Shown: positions 37,516 to 49,447, counted from the first letter of the stretch. The stretch is 64,000 bases of DNA from VAZQ01 sp963739175 (GCA_963739175.1 CAVTZH010000007.1:357447-421446); one strand, 5' to 3'. Notes: generated by a model from the sequence alone, not told the origin. Numbers and translations are program-made.

Positions 37516-40044
37516 ATGGCGGGTTCGGAGGGGGAATTGGGCGTGAGGTTGGGTCTGCGGTTAATTCGGGGACTAGGCGCTATCGGGCTAGTCCTCTGCA
37601 GTGTCATCGGCGCGGCGCCTGTCGTCGTGCTGACGAACTCCAGTGCCTATGCGCAGGCCAATATCGACGTCCAAGGCAACCGCCGGGTCGAAGCCGCGAC
37701 CATCCGTTCCTACTTCAAGCCCGGCCCCGGCGGCCGGCTCGGCGCCTTCGAAATCGACGAAGCCTACAAGGCGCTGTACGGCACCGGGCTGTTCCAGGAC
37801 GTCAACATCCGCCAGGCGGGTGGCCGGATCGTTGTCACGGTCGTGGAAAATCCGGTCATCAACCGGATCCAGTTCGAGGGCAACCGCCGGGTCAAGGACG
37901 AGCAGCTCAAGCCCGAGATTCAGTCGAAAGAACGCGGAACGCTGTCGCGCGGCGTCGTTCAATCCGACGTGCAGCGCATCGTCGAGGTCTATCGCCGCAG
38001 CGGCCGCTACGACGTCACCGTCGTTCCGAAAATCATCGATTTGCCGAACGGCCGCGTCGACCTGGTCTTCGAGGTCACGGAAGGCGACAAGACCACGATC
38101 CTGGGCATCGAATTCGTCGGCAACCGCGCCTATTCGTCCTGGCGGCTGAAGGATGTCGTCCGGACGACCCAGACCAACATCCTGTCGTTCCTGCAAAGCA
38201 CCAACATCTACGATCAGGACCGGCTGGAGGCCGACCGTGAGCTGCTGCGCCGGTTCTATCTGAAGAACGGCTACATCGACGTCCGCATCGTCGCGGCCGC
38301 CGCCGAATTCGATCCGGGCCGCAACGGTTTCGTCGTCGCCTTCACGATCGAGGAAGGCGAGCAGTATCGCGTGGGGACGGTCGACGTCCGCTCGAACGTC
38401 CGCGCCATCGATCCCGGGCTGATGCGTTCGCGAATCAGGACGTCGCCCGGCGACGTCTACAACGCCGAGGCGCTCGAGAAGTCCGTCGAGGAAATGACGA
38501 TCGAGGCCGCGCGCCAGGGCTATGCGTTTGCGCTGGTGCGGCCGCGCGCCGACCGCGACTATCAGGCCCGCCGCGTCAACCTCATCTACACGATCGACGA
38601 TGGGCAGCGCGTCTATATCGAACAGATCAACGTTCGCGGTAACACGCGAACCCGCGACTATGTGATCCGGCGCGAATTCGACGTCGCCGAAGGTGACCCC
38701 TACAACCGCGCGCTGATCAACCGCGCCGAGCGGCGGCTGCGCAACCTCGGCTACTTCAAGGAAGTCAAGATTCTGACCGATCCCGGCTCGTCGCCGGACC
38801 GCGTCATCATCAACGTGCAGGTCGAAGAGCAGTCGACCGGCGAATTCTCCGTCGGCGGCGGCTACTCGACGGCGGACGGCTTCCTGGCGGAAGTCAGCAT
38901 CGGCGAGCGCAACTTCCTCGGCTACGGCCTGTATGCCAAGGCCTCGGTACAGTACGGCCAGAATTCGTCGGGCTACTCGGTGTCGTTCGTCGAGCCCTAT
39001 CTGCTCGGATATCGCGTCGCGCTCGGCGTCGATATCTTCTCGCGGCTGCAGAAGGCGACGAACTTCGTGTCGTACGAATCGCGTACGACCGGCGGCGGGT
39101 TGCGGTTCGGCTTCACGCTGCGCGAGGATCTGTCGCTGCAGCTGCGTTATTCGATCTACAGCCAGAAGATCGAGCTTCCGCAGCACCTGCGCAACTGTAA
39201 CAACCTCATTCCCAACAGCGCCACCGGACTCTACCCGACCAGCGTCACTGGCATTGATCCGAATACGGGTCTGCCCTGGATCGACCCGGCGACCGGCGCG
39301 GCCTTTGCCCAGAACTGCTACCAGGATGGCGAAGCATCGCTGGCCGTTCGACGCGAGCTTGCGCAAGGTCAGGTGATCACGTCGCTGGTCGGCTACGACC
39401 TCGCCTACAACACCCTGGACAACAACCGCAATCCGACCAGCGGTCTGCTCGCAGTGTTGAAGCAGGACTTCGCCGGCGTCGGCGGCGACGTGCAGTACAT
39501 CCGCACCACCGCCGACATCCGCAGCTACTACGAGCCGCTGCAGGACGTCATCGGCGTATTTCGCCTGCAGGCCGGCTACATTCACGGCTGGGGCTCCGAT
39601 GGGCTGCGGATGCTGGACCACTTCCAGTTGGGCCCGAACCTGGTCCGCGGCTTTGCGCCGTCCGGCATCGGACCGCGCGACCTGACGATCGGAACCACGC
39701 AGGACGCCCTTGGTGGATCGATGTACTGGGGCACCAGCGTCGAATTCCAGACGCCGTTGTTCTTCGCGCCCAAGGAGGTCGGCATCAAGCTGGCGGTCTT
39801 CGCCGATGCCGGCTCGCTCTGGAACTATCGCGGCCCGACGTCCTGGCTGCCGCCGGTGCCCAATGCGACCGGCGAGGTGCTGACGCCGTCGAGCAACAGC
39901 ATGTTCGTGAACTCGTCGGTGGGCGTGGGCCTGCTCTGGGCGTCGCCGTTCGGACCGCTGCGCTTCGACCTCGCGTATCCGATCACCAAGCAATCTTTCG
40001 ATCGCACCCAGATCTTCCGGTTCAGCGGCGGAGCGACCTTCTAA
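37516..40044 (+). CDS. bamA: outer membrane protein assembly factor BamA
   Basis: Omp85-family protein that inserts beta-barrels into the outer membrane. The 842-residue protein has a signal peptide (cleavage near SSAYAQA), five POTRA domains (about residues 50-450) with repeats such as FEGNRRVKDEQL and VRGNTRTRDYVI, and a C-terminal barrel. The barrel contains the conserved VRGF motif (NLVRGFAPSGIGPRDL) and ends in IFRFSGGATF, with the final aromatic residue needed for assembly. Confidence 0.96.
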   Translation: MAGSEGELGVRLGLRLIRGLGAIGLVLCSVIGAAPVVVLTNSSAYAQANIDVQGNRRVEAATIRSYFKPGPGGRLGAFEIDEAYKALYGTGLFQDVNIRQAGGRIVVTVVENPVINRIQFEGNRRVKDEQLKPEIQSKERGTLSRGVVQSDVQRIVEVYRRSGRYDVTVVPKIIDLPNGRVDLVFEVTEGDKTTILGIEFVGNRAYSSWRLKDVVRTTQTNILSFLQSTNIYDQDRLEADRELLRRFYLKNGYIDVRIVAAAAEFDPGRNGFVVAFTIEEGEQYRVGTVDVRSNVRAIDPGLMRSRIRTSPGDVYNAEALEKSVEEMTIEAARQGYAFALVRPRADRDYQARRVNLIYTIDDGQRVYIEQINVRGNTRTRDYVIRREFDVAEGDPYNRALINRAERRLRNLGYFKEVKILTDPGSSPDRVIINVQVEEQSTGEFSVGGGYSTADGFLAEVSIGERNFLGYGLYAKASVQYGQNSSGYSVSFVEPYLLGYRVALGVDIFSRLQKATNFVSYESRTTGGGLRFGFTLREDLSLQLRYSIYSQKIELPQHLRNCNNLIPNSATGLYPTSVTGIDPNTGLPWIDPATGAAFAQNCYQDGEASLAVRRELAQGQVITSLVGYDLAYNTLDNNRNPTSGLLAVLKQDFAGVGGDVQYIRTTADIRSYYEPLQDVIGVFRLQAGYIHGWGSDGLRMLDHFQLGPNLVRGFAPSGIGPRDLTIGTTQDALGGSMYWGTSVEFQTPLFFAPKEVGIKLAVFADAGSLWNYRGPTSWLPPVPNATGEVLTPSSNSMFVNSSVGVGLLWASPFGPLRFDLAYPITKQSFDRTQIFRFSGGATF

Positions 40045-40078
40045 ACCGAGCGGTCGGTCGCCGCACCGTCGGAGTTGC

Positions 40079-41098
40079 ATGAGCGCGCGATCCTTTTTCC
40101 GGGGCGACAGGCGAATTACCGTCGGCGAGATTGCAAAGCTCACCGGCGCGGAACTGCGCCGTAACGCCGATCCGGCACGGACGATCACGGGCATCGCGGC
40201 GCTCGATCGCGGCGGGCCGTCGGATCTGGTTTGCCTCGACCACGCCAGGCTTTCGGAGCAGGCCCGCGCCAGTACCGCCGGCGCATGCCTGACCGACCGC
40301 AAGCTCGCCGCGCGCGTTCCGTCCAAGGTCGCACTGCTGGTCGTGGAGCAGCCGTTCCAAGCCTTCATCACGGCGGCGCGCGCGCTGTTTCCCGACGCGC
40401 TGCGTCCGTCGTCGCTGTTTGCCGGCGAGGGTGCCGTTGCCGGCGTCGCGCCCGGTGCGGTGATGCATCCGAGCGCGCGCGTGGAAAGCGGTGTGAGCAT
40501 CGATCCCGGTGCCATCGTCGGAGCGGGCGCGGAGATCGGTTCGGGAACCGTGATCGGCGCCAATGCCGTGATCGGCGCCAATGTTCGCATCGGCCGCAAC
40601 TGCGCCATCGGCCCGAATGCTTCGGTCGCGCACGCTCTCATCGGCGATCGCGTGACGGTGCATGCGGGGTGTCAGATCGGCCAGGATGGGTTCGGATTTG
40701 CGTCAGGCCCGAACGCGCTTGCGAAGCTTCCGCATATCGGCCGGGTGATCATCCAGGACGATGTGGAGATTGGTGCCGGCGCCTGCATCGATCGCGGCGG
40801 GCTTATCGATACGATCATCGGCGAGGGCACCAAGATCGACAACCAGGTCCAGGTAGGCCACAATGTTGTCATTGGACGGCATTGCGTATTGGTTGCGCAG
40901 GCCGGAATTGCGGGCGGCGTCGTGCTCGAGGACTATGTCATGTTGGGCCGACAGGTCGGCGTTGCGGACAATCTGACGATCGGCGAAGGCGCCAAGGTCG
41001 CTGCGCAGAGCGCCGTCATGTCGAATATCCCCGCCGGACAGTCATGGTTGGGCAACCCGGCCAAGCGCGGCCGGGGCGCGCGGGGACGTGTCCGATGA
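40079..41098 (+). CDS. lpxD: UDP-3-O-(3-hydroxyacyl)glucosamine N-acyltransferase
   Basis: Third acylation step of lipid A synthesis. The 339-residue protein has an N-terminal uridine-binding domain and a left-handed beta-helix of hexapeptide repeats (for example GAGAEIGSGTVIGANAVIG) with the catalytic His in QVGHNVVIGRHC. The stop overlaps the fabZ start by four bases. Confidence 0.95.
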   Translation: MSARSFFRGDRRITVGEIAKLTGAELRRNADPARTITGIAALDRGGPSDLVCLDHARLSEQARASTAGACLTDRKLAARVPSKVALLVVEQPFQAFITAARALFPDALRPSSLFAGEGAVAGVAPGAVMHPSARVESGVSIDPGAIVGAGAEIGSGTVIGANAVIGANVRIGRNCAIGPNASVAHALIGDRVTVHAGCQIGQDGFGFASGPNALAKLPHIGRVIIQDDVEIGAGACIDRGGLIDTIIGEGTKIDNQVQVGHNVVIGRHCVLVAQAGIAGGVVLEDYVMLGRQVGVADNLTIGEGAKVAAQSAVMSNIPAGQSWLGNPAKRGRGARGRVR

Positions 41099-41553
41099 AC
41101 GAGGCGGTCACGACGCTCGATGCGGCCGACATCATGGCCATCATGAAGGCCTTGCCGCACCGCTATCCGTTTCTGATGATCGACCGCATCATCAACATGC
41201 AGGGCGACAATTCGGCGGTCGGCATCAAGAACGTGACGATCAACGAGCCGCAGTTTCTCGGCCACTTTCCGGAGAATCCGGTTTTTCCCGGCGTGCTGCT
41301 GGTCGAGGGGATCGCGCAGACCGCAGGCGCGTTGTGCGCGCTGGCGCACAAGATCGACGGGCCGAAGATGGTCTACTTCATGACGATCGACAAAGCGAAA
41401 TTCCGCAAGCCGGTGACACCGGGCGATACCGTCGAATATCACGTGACGAAAATCGCCAACAAGAGGAACATGTGGTGGTACCGCGGTGAAGCGAAGGTCA
41501 ACGGTCAGATCGTCGCCGAAGCGGAAATAGGCGCTATGCTGAGTACGCGATGA
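41095..41553 (+). CDS. fabZ: 3-hydroxyacyl-ACP dehydratase FabZ
   Basis: Dehydrates 3-hydroxyacyl-ACP in fatty acid elongation and so competes with LpxA/LpxD for substrate. The 152-residue hot-dog protein has the catalytic motif FLGHFPENPVFPGVLLVEG with His57 and Glu71. It overlaps lpxD upstream and lpxA downstream by four bases each. Confidence 0.96.
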   Translation: MNEAVTTLDAADIMAIMKALPHRYPFLMIDRIINMQGDNSAVGIKNVTINEPQFLGHFPENPVFPGVLLVEGIAQTAGALCALAHKIDGPKMVYFMTIDKAKFRKPVTPGDTVEYHVTKIANKRNMWWYRGEAKVNGQIVAEAEIGAMLSTR

Positions 41554-42389
41554 CCAGCGCGCTTATCGACCCTACAGCGCGGGTGCACGCGGGGGCCGTC
41601 GTCGGGCAGGACGTGTCGATCGGCCCGTACTGCGTGATCGGCGGCAATGCCGTGATCGGCGACGGCTGCAAGCTGCTGTCGCAGGTCCACATCCAAGGCC
41701 ACACCACGGTCGGGGCGCGCACGCGCATCGCCCCGTTCACGTCGCTGGGCGGCCCGCCGCAATCGACGCGCTACCGGGGCGGGCCGACGACGCTGGTCAT
41801 CGGCGCCGACTGCGACATCCGTGAAAGCGTGACGATGAATATCGGCACCGAGGACGGCGGCGGAACGACGACGGTCGGTGATCGCTGCATGATCATGGTG
41901 GGCAGCCACGTCGCGCATGATTGTCGCATCGGCAACGACGTCACCTTTGCAAACAACGTTGTTCTTGGCGGCCATGTCGTGGTGGACGACAATGCTTTCG
42001 TTGGCGGCATGGTTGCCGTGCATCAATTCGTGCGGATCGGCGAGGGTGCCATGATCGGTGGCATGAGCGGCGTGCCGTCGAATGTCATCCCGTTTGGGAT
42101 CGCCGTCGGTTTCCGCGCGACGCTTCGCGGCGTCAATATCGTCGGCATGAAGCGCCGGGGTTGTTCGCGGGATGACATCAAGCGGGTCTGGCGCGCCTAT
42201 CGGATGCTGTTCCACGGCGATACGACATTTGACAAGCGGCTGCCGGCCGTCGAGCGGGAATTCGCCGGTCACGCGCTGGTCGGAAAGATGCTCGATTTCA
42301 TCCGGGCGTCCGATCACCGCGCATTGATGATCGCGGAGCGTTCAGGGACGACGGCCGCAGCCGCCGACGCCGCCGACACGGGCTCATGA
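41550..42389 (+). CDS. lpxA: UDP-N-acetylglucosamine O-acyltransferase
   Basis: First step of lipid A synthesis. The 279-residue protein is a left-handed beta-helix (IDPTARVHAGAVVGQDVSIG onwards) with the catalytic His in MVGSHVAHDCRIGND and a C-terminal helical domain. It is coupled to fabZ and lpxI by four-base overlaps. Confidence 0.96.
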   Translation: MTSALIDPTARVHAGAVVGQDVSIGPYCVIGGNAVIGDGCKLLSQVHIQGHTTVGARTRIAPFTSLGGPPQSTRYRGGPTTLVIGADCDIRESVTMNIGTEDGGGTTTVGDRCMIMVGSHVAHDCRIGNDVTFANNVVLGGHVVVDDNAFVGGMVAVHQFVRIGEGAMIGGMSGVPSNVIPFGIAVGFRATLRGVNIVGMKRRGCSRDDIKRVWRAYRMLFHGDTTFDKRLPAVEREFAGHALVGKMLDFIRASDHRALMIAERSGTTAAAADAADTGS

Positions 42390-43261
42390 GCCAGGCGCCG
42401 ACGCGAGCGAGTGGCGAACCGGTCGCGATCATCTGCGGCGGCGGCACCCTTCCGTTGACGGTCGCCGCCGCGGTCGAGCGAAGCGGGCGCCCGGTCGTCC
42501 TGTTCCCGATCCATGGCTGGGCCGACCCAACGGCCTTCGGCCGCTACCGCCATCACTGGCTGCATCTCGGCAGCGCAGGGCGATTTCGTCGCCTGGCGCA
42601 CAAGGAGGGATGCCGCGACGTCGTCATGATCGGCAACGCGATCCGTCCCGCGATCCACGAATTGCGGTTCGACTGGCTCACATTGCGCCTGCTGCCCAGG
42701 ACCATCCGCATCTTCAAAGGCGGCGACGACAAGCTGTTGTCGGGAATTGCCAAGATGTTCGAGGAGCACGGGTTCCGTTTGATCGGGGCACATGAGGTGG
42801 CGCCGGAGATCCTGGTCGCCGAAGGGCCGCTTGGTCTCATCAAGCCATCCGAAGGGCACGTCCAAGACATCGCGCGCGGTTTTGAGCTCATCGCCGCGAT
42901 GACGTCTTTCGATGTCGGGCAGGCCGTTGTGGTCGCGGACAATCGGGTGCTGGCCATCGAGGCGGCCGAAGGCACCGATCACATGCTCGAGCGCATCGCC
43001 GCGCTGCGCGCGGAGGGGCGGATCAGGATTCCCGACAATGCCGGCGTCCTGGTCAAATCGCCGAAGCCGACGCAGGACCGGCGCATCGATCTTCCGTCGC
43101 TGGGCCCGCGAACGGTCGAGAAGGCCGCGCGGGCCAAGCTCGCCGGCATTGCCGTGGCCGCGGGCGAGACCGTCATTGCCGAACCGTTGCGCGTGGCCGA
43201 GGCAGCGGACCGCGCTGGGCTCTTCGTGGTGGGAAAGCGGCGTCCCGGAGCGGGAGCATGA
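42386..43261 (+). CDS. lpxI: UDP-2,3-diacylglucosamine diphosphatase LpxI
   Basis: Hydrolyses UDP-diacylglucosamine to lipid X. The 291-residue protein is of the LpxI (formerly DUF1009) type that replaces LpxH in alphaproteobacteria. N-terminal AIICGGGTLPLTVAAAVE, Asp-containing VVVADNRVLAIEAAEGTDHM and C-terminal ETVIAEPLRVAEAADRAGLF match the family. It overlaps lpxA and lpxB. Confidence 0.93.
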   Translation: MSQAPTRASGEPVAIICGGGTLPLTVAAAVERSGRPVVLFPIHGWADPTAFGRYRHHWLHLGSAGRFRRLAHKEGCRDVVMIGNAIRPAIHELRFDWLTLRLLPRTIRIFKGGDDKLLSGIAKMFEEHGFRLIGAHEVAPEILVAEGPLGLIKPSEGHVQDIARGFELIAAMTSFDVGQAVVVADNRVLAIEAAEGTDHMLERIAALRAEGRIRIPDNAGVLVKSPKPTQDRRIDLPSLGPRTVEKAARAKLAGIAVAAGETVIAEPLRVAEAADRAGLFVVGKRRPGAGA

Positions 43262-44544
43262 CCGCCGCTGCCGGCATCCCCCTCCCTAACCCTCCCCCGC
43301 TTGCGGGGGAGGGTAAGGAGGGGGTGACCGTCTGCATCATCGCGGCCGAGGCATCGGGGGACCACCTGGGTGCAGCCCTGATGCGCGCCCTGAAATCCAA
43401 GCAGGCTTCGATGCGCCTGATCGGGATCGGCGGCGGCGAAATGGCCGCTGAGGGACTGCAGCCGCTGGTCCCGCCGCAGCACTTTGCAGTGATCGGCTTT
43501 AGCCTCATCGCCCATCTGCCTGCCATCTATCGCTATATCCGCGAGGTCGCCGACGCCGTGGTGGCGGCGCGGCCCGGATGTGCTCGTCATCATCGACAGC
43601 CCGGAACTGACCCACCGCATCGCCAGGCGCGTGCGCAAGGCCGCGCCGTCGATCCCTGATCGTCAACTACGTCTCGCCGTCGGTTTGGGCATGGCGGCCC
43701 GGCCGCGCCCGTGCCATGCGGCCCTATGTCGACCACGTGCTCGCCTTGTTGCCGTTCGAACCGCAGGTGCATGCGCGGCTCGGAGGGCCGCCGTGCAGCT
43801 ATGTCGGGCACCCGCTGATCGAGCAATTGAGCGCGCTGCGGCCGAATGCCGACGAGGCCGCGCGCCGGCAGGCCGATCCGCCGGTGGTGCTGGTTTTCCC
43901 GGGGAGCAGGGCGGGCGAGATCCGGCGGATGACGGCGGTGTTCGGCCAGGCGATTGCGCTGCTCAAGGATCGTGCCGCGCCGTTCGAGGTGGTCGTGCCA
44001 GCGCTGCCGCAGTTCAAGGACAGCGTGGTCGCGGCGACCGCCAACTGGGCAATACGGCCGCGCGTCGTCGTCGGACCCGGCCGAGAAGTGGGCGGCGTTC
44101 CGGATCGCGCGCGCCGCGCTCGCGAAATCCGGCACCGTCACGCTCGAATTGGCGGTGTCAGGCGTGCCGATGGTGACCGCCTACAAGGTATCGCTGTTCG
44201 ACGAAATCGTTGCGCGGATCGCGATCAAGGTCCCGTCGGTCATTCTTGCCAATCTGGTGATCGGCGAGAATGTCGTGCCGGAGCTGTTGCAGCGGGACTG
44301 TACGCCTGAGAGCCTGGCTGGCGCGCTGGCGCCGCTGCTGGCAGACAGCCCGGAACGCCGGCGGCAGCTCGAGGCGTTCACCCGCCTCGACACGATCATG
44401 GAAATCGGGAATGCGTCGCCAAGCGGCCGCGCCGCCGAGATCGTCCTGTCCTACGCGACGAAGTCATCCAATCCCGCTCGTCCCCGCGAAAGCGGGGACC
44501 CAGCAGGCAAAAAGGAATTCGGATTCCCGCTTGCGCGGGAATGA
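43258..44544 (+). CDS. lpxB: lipid-A-disaccharide synthase (three frameshifts)
   Basis: Joins lipid X and UDP-diacylglucosamine into the lipid A disaccharide. The frame changes three times: at about 43574 (extra c, before VLVIIDSPELTHRIAR), at about 43657 (extra t, before IVNYVSPSVWAW) and at about 44073 (extra g, before DPAEKWAAFRIARAAL). Every shift is +1, and the repaired protein is a normal GT19 glycosyltransferase with GSRAGEIRRM and KSGTVTLELAVSGVPMV. The N-terminus (residues about 8-21) and the last 25 or so residues are encoded by interspersed repeats. Confidence 0.85.
43277..43324. repeat. interspersed hairpin repeat inside the lpxB start region
   Basis: The sequence ccctcccccgc / gcgggggaggg with flanking ccctcccta / taaggaggg is a common mobile palindrome of these genomes. 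Here it is read through in frame as the lpxB N-terminal segment LPNPPPLAGEGKEG. The LpxB domain proper begins just after it at VTVCIIAAEASGDH. Confidence 0.75.
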
Positions 44545-44551
44545 GCGGAGG
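44473..44551. repeat. interspersed repeat A, copy 3, overlapping the lpxB 3' end
   Basis: The same two-hairpin element as at 14052 and 24112 (gtccccgcgaaagcggggac; attcccgcttgcgcgggaat). It supplies the last codons and the stop of lpxB. It sits between the converging lpxB and gltA genes, where its hairpins could end both transcripts. Confidence 0.8.
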
Positions 44552-44559
44552 GTGCGGAG

Positions 44560-45870
44560 CTATTTCCGGCGTGAGATCGGCTGATACTCCCGCCGCGGGG
44601 CGCCGGTATAGAGCTGGCGCGGACGGCCGATCTTCTGATCCGGATCCTCGATCATTTCCTTCCACTGGGCGATCCAGCCGACGGTGCGCGCGACCGCGAA
44701 CAGCACGGTGAACATGGCGGTCGGGAAGCCCATCGCCTTGAGCGTGATGCCGGAATAGAAGTCGATGTTCGGATAGAGCTTCTTCTCGATGAAGTACTCG
44801 TCCGACAGCGCGATGCGCTCGAGCTCGAGCGCGACGTCGAGCAGCGGATCGTCCTTGATCCCCATCTCGTTGAGGACCTCGTGACAGGTCTTCTGCATGA
44901 TCTTGGCGCGCGGATCGTAGTTCTTGTAGACCCGGTGGCCGAAGCCCATCAGGCGGAACGAGTCGTTCTTGTCCTTGGCGCGCTTGATGTATTCCGGAAT
45001 GCGTTCGACGCGGCCGATTTCCGACAGCATCTTGAGCGCGGCCTCATTGGCGCCGCCATGCGCGGGTCCCCACAGCGAGGCGCAGCCGGCCGCGATACAG
45101 GCGAACGGATTGGCGCCGGAGGAGCCGGCGAGCCGGACCGTCGAGGTCGACGCGTTCTGCTCGTGGTCGGCGTGCAGGATGAAGATGCGGTCCATCGCGC
45201 GCGCCAGCACCTCGTTCGCCCTGTACTCCTCGCACGGCACCGCAAAGCACATGCGCAGGAAGTTGGTCGCGTAGTCGAGCTCGTTCTTCGGATAGATGAA
45301 CGGCTGGCCGATCGAATATTTGTAGGCCATCGACGCCATGGTCGGCATCTTCGCGATCATCCGGATCGACGCCACCATGCGCTGGTGCGGATCGGAAATG
45401 TCGGTCGAGTCATGGTAGAAGGCCGACAGCGCGCCGACGCAGCCGGTCATGATCGCCATCGGATGCGCGTCGCGGCGGAAGCCCTGATAGAACCGGCTCA
45501 TCTGCTCGTGCACCATCGTGTGATTGGTCACACGATTGTCGAAGTCGGATTTCTGCGACGGCGTCGGCAGCTCGCCGTAGAGCAGCAGGTAGCAGGTCTC
45601 CAGGAAATCGCCGTGCTCGGCGACCTGCTCGATCGGATAGCCCCGGTACAGCAGGATGCCTTCGTCGCCGTCGATATAGGTGATCTTCGACTCGCAGCTG
45701 CCGGTCGAGGTGTAGCCCGGATCGTAGGTGAAGATGCCGGCCTGGGCGTAAAGCTTGGAGATGTCGACAACCGACGGGCCGATCGTTCCGTCGTAGATCG
45801 GGAACGAATAGTTCTGATTGCCGATCGTCAGCTGCCCTTGCTTGGTATTGGAGCCGGTCTTCGCGTCCAT
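44560..45870 (-). CDS. gltA: citrate synthase
   Basis: Condenses acetyl-CoA and oxaloacetate in the TCA cycle. The 436-residue hexameric-type enzyme has catalytic histidines in FILHADHEQNASTST and FRLMGFGHRVYKNYDPRA and the catalytic Asp in YPNIDFYSGI. Minus strand, converging on lpxB. The 197 bases between it and gltX probably hold its promoter, but no clear boxes were seen. Confidence 0.96.
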   Translation of the reverse strand: MDAKTGSNTKQGQLTIGNQNYSFPIYDGTIGPSVVDISKLYAQAGIFTYDPGYTSTGSCESKITYIDGDEGILLYRGYPIEQVAEHGDFLETCYLLLYGELPTPSQKSDFDNRVTNHTMVHEQMSRFYQGFRRDAHPMAIMTGCVGALSAFYHDSTDISDPHQRMVASIRMIAKMPTMASMAYKYSIGQPFIYPKNELDYATNFLRMCFAVPCEEYRANEVLARAMDRIFILHADHEQNASTSTVRLAGSSGANPFACIAAGCASLWGPAHGGANEAALKMLSEIGRVERIPEYIKRAKDKNDSFRLMGFGHRVYKNYDPRAKIMQKTCHEVLNEMGIKDDPLLDVALELERIALSDEYFIEKKLYPNIDFYSGITLKAMGFPTAMFTVLFAVARTVGWIAQWKEMIEDPDQKIGRPRQLYTGAPRREYQPISRRK

Positions 45871-46067
45871 GGTCGAGCCCTCGGTTGCATGAGCCCAGCG
45901 GACCGTACCCCACAGCGAAACTGCGGGATGGAACTCCGGCCGGGCCGCGGGGGGAGGTTCCCAAATTGGGTAGCTTATTCAAGTGTGCGCTGCAAGATGG
46001 AGCCCTGCGGCGGGCACATATCACAAGGTAGCGTAAGCGCTTGGGTCGGTCGCCGGGCCGCTCGGCA

Positions 46068-47483
46068 TCAAATCTGGTCGCGCAGGCGGGCCAGGCTTTC
46101 CTCCCGGCCGAGCACCGCCAGAACGTCAAAGATCGGCGGCGACGTGGTGCGCCCGGTCAGGGCGGCGCGCAACGGCTGCGCCACGTTGGCGAGCTTGGTT
46201 TCCTTGCGCTCGGCAAAGGCGCGCACGGCCTGTTCGGTGGCGCCGGGAGTCCAGGCATCCACCGCGCCAAGATGGTCGGTCAGCTCGCGCAGCAGCACGC
46301 GGGCCTCAGCGGTCAGGATGCCGGTCGCCTTGTCATCGAGCTGGAGTGGCCGTTCCGACCACAAATAGCGGGCGCCCTCAATCAGTTCGATCAGCGTCTT
46401 GGCGCGCTCCTTGAGCCCTGGCATGGCGGCCAGCAGCCGCTGGCGCAGATCGGGCGTGAGCTTGGCCGCCAACTCGGCGCCGCCTGCGATGTGCGGCAGG
46501 ATGCGCTCGATCTCCGCGATCAGCTCGGCGTCCGAGCATTGGCGGATGTAGTGGCCGTTGAGACTGTCGAGCCGGGCGAGATCGAGCCGCGCCGGTGAAC
46601 GGCCAACCTGCGGCAGATCGAACGCCGCGATCAATTCCTCGGTCGAAAAGATTTCCTGGTCGCCATGGCTCCAGCCAAGCCGGGACAGGTAGTTGCGCAT
46701 GGTCACCGGGAGATAACCCATCGCCCGATACGCCTCGACCCCGAGCGCCCCGTGCCGCTTGGAGAGCTTGGCGCCGTCCGGCCCATGGATCAGCGGAATG
46801 TGCGCCATCTGCGGGACCGTCCAGCCCATGGCGTCGTAGATATTCTTCTGGCGCGGCGCGTTGGCGAGATGATCGTCGCCGCGGATGATGTGGGTGACGC
46901 CCATGTCGTGATCGTCGACCACGACCGCGAGCATGTAGGTCGGGTTTCCGTCCGAGCGCAGCAGCACGAAGTCGTCGAGGTTCTCGTTCTGGAAGACCAC
47001 GCGTCCCTGGACCTGATCCTCGATGACGGTCTCGCCCTCCAGCGGCGCCTTGAGGCGGATGGCCGGCTTCACGCCGGGCGGCGCCTCGCTCGGATCGCGG
47101 TCGCGCCAGCGTCCGTCGTAGAGCCGCTTGCGGCCCTCCGCGCGCGCCTTCTCACGCATCTCGGTGAGCTCTTCGGGCGTGGCGTAGCAGCGGTAAGCGG
47201 CGCCGGCGGCGAGCATCTGCTCGACCACCTCGCGGTGCCGCGCGACGCGGGAGAACTGATAGGTGGCGTCGCCGTCCCAGGTGATCCCGAGCCAATTGAG
47301 ACCGTCCAGGATCGCGTCGATCGCTTCCTTGGTGGAGCGCTCGCGGTCGGTGTCCTCGATCCGCAGCAGCATCTTGCCGCCGCGTCCGCGCGCATAGAGC
47401 CAGTTGAACAGCGCGGTGCGGGCTCCGCCGATATGCAGGAAGCCGGTGGGCGAGGGGGCGAAGCGGGTGACGATCTCGGTCAT
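46068..47483 (-). CDS. gltX: glutamyl-tRNA synthetase
   Basis: Class I synthetase, 471 residues, with FAPSPTGFLHIGGARTALFN (HIGH-type motif, residues 17-20) and GAKLSKRHGAL (KMSKS-type motif). I chose the ATG at 47483, which puts TEIVTRFAPSP at the N-terminus. The longer frame to 47528 adds 15 unrelated residues. Confidence 0.94.
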   Translation of the reverse strand: MTEIVTRFAPSPTGFLHIGGARTALFNWLYARGRGGKMLLRIEDTDRERSTKEAIDAILDGLNWLGITWDGDATYQFSRVARHREVVEQMLAAGAAYRCYATPEELTEMREKARAEGRKRLYDGRWRDRDPSEAPPGVKPAIRLKAPLEGETVIEDQVQGRVVFQNENLDDFVLLRSDGNPTYMLAVVVDDHDMGVTHIIRGDDHLANAPRQKNIYDAMGWTVPQMAHIPLIHGPDGAKLSKRHGALGVEAYRAMGYLPVTMRNYLSRLGWSHGDQEIFSTEELIAAFDLPQVGRSPARLDLARLDSLNGHYIRQCSDAELIAEIERILPHIAGGAELAAKLTPDLRQRLLAAMPGLKERAKTLIELIEGARYLWSERPLQLDDKATGILTAEARVLLRELTDHLGAVDAWTPGATEQAVRAFAERKETKLANVAQPLRAALTGRTTSPPIFDVLAVLGREESLARLRDQI

Positions 47484-47646
47484 CGGTGCAGACAATGGGC
47501 CGACTGAATAGGCGGGCTCGTGTAGCATAGCGGGCGGTTCGGGCCTATCTCATGGCCGGCGGCCGGTTGCAAACGGCTTGTTCAAGCGCCTTGGCTCACC
47601 CACCCGGATTTGGCACATAGGCCCCGAAACGAGGACTTGAGTCGAC

Positions 47647-49347
<1,701 letters not shown>

Positions 49348-49447
49348 ACATCCCAACTCACGCGTGTGAATTGTGTGGAACGCACCTGTGCGCGGGTTGC
49401 GGACGATGTACCATGCCACCAGGTGAAGTGGCGTGGGCGTTGGCGCG

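Noticed and set aside
37588..40641. 1017-residue open frame on the minus strand opposite bamA and lpxD
   Set aside because: It lies fully antisense to two certain genes; long antisense frames are common in GC-rich coding DNA, and the protein is Arg/Asp/Glu-rich without domains.
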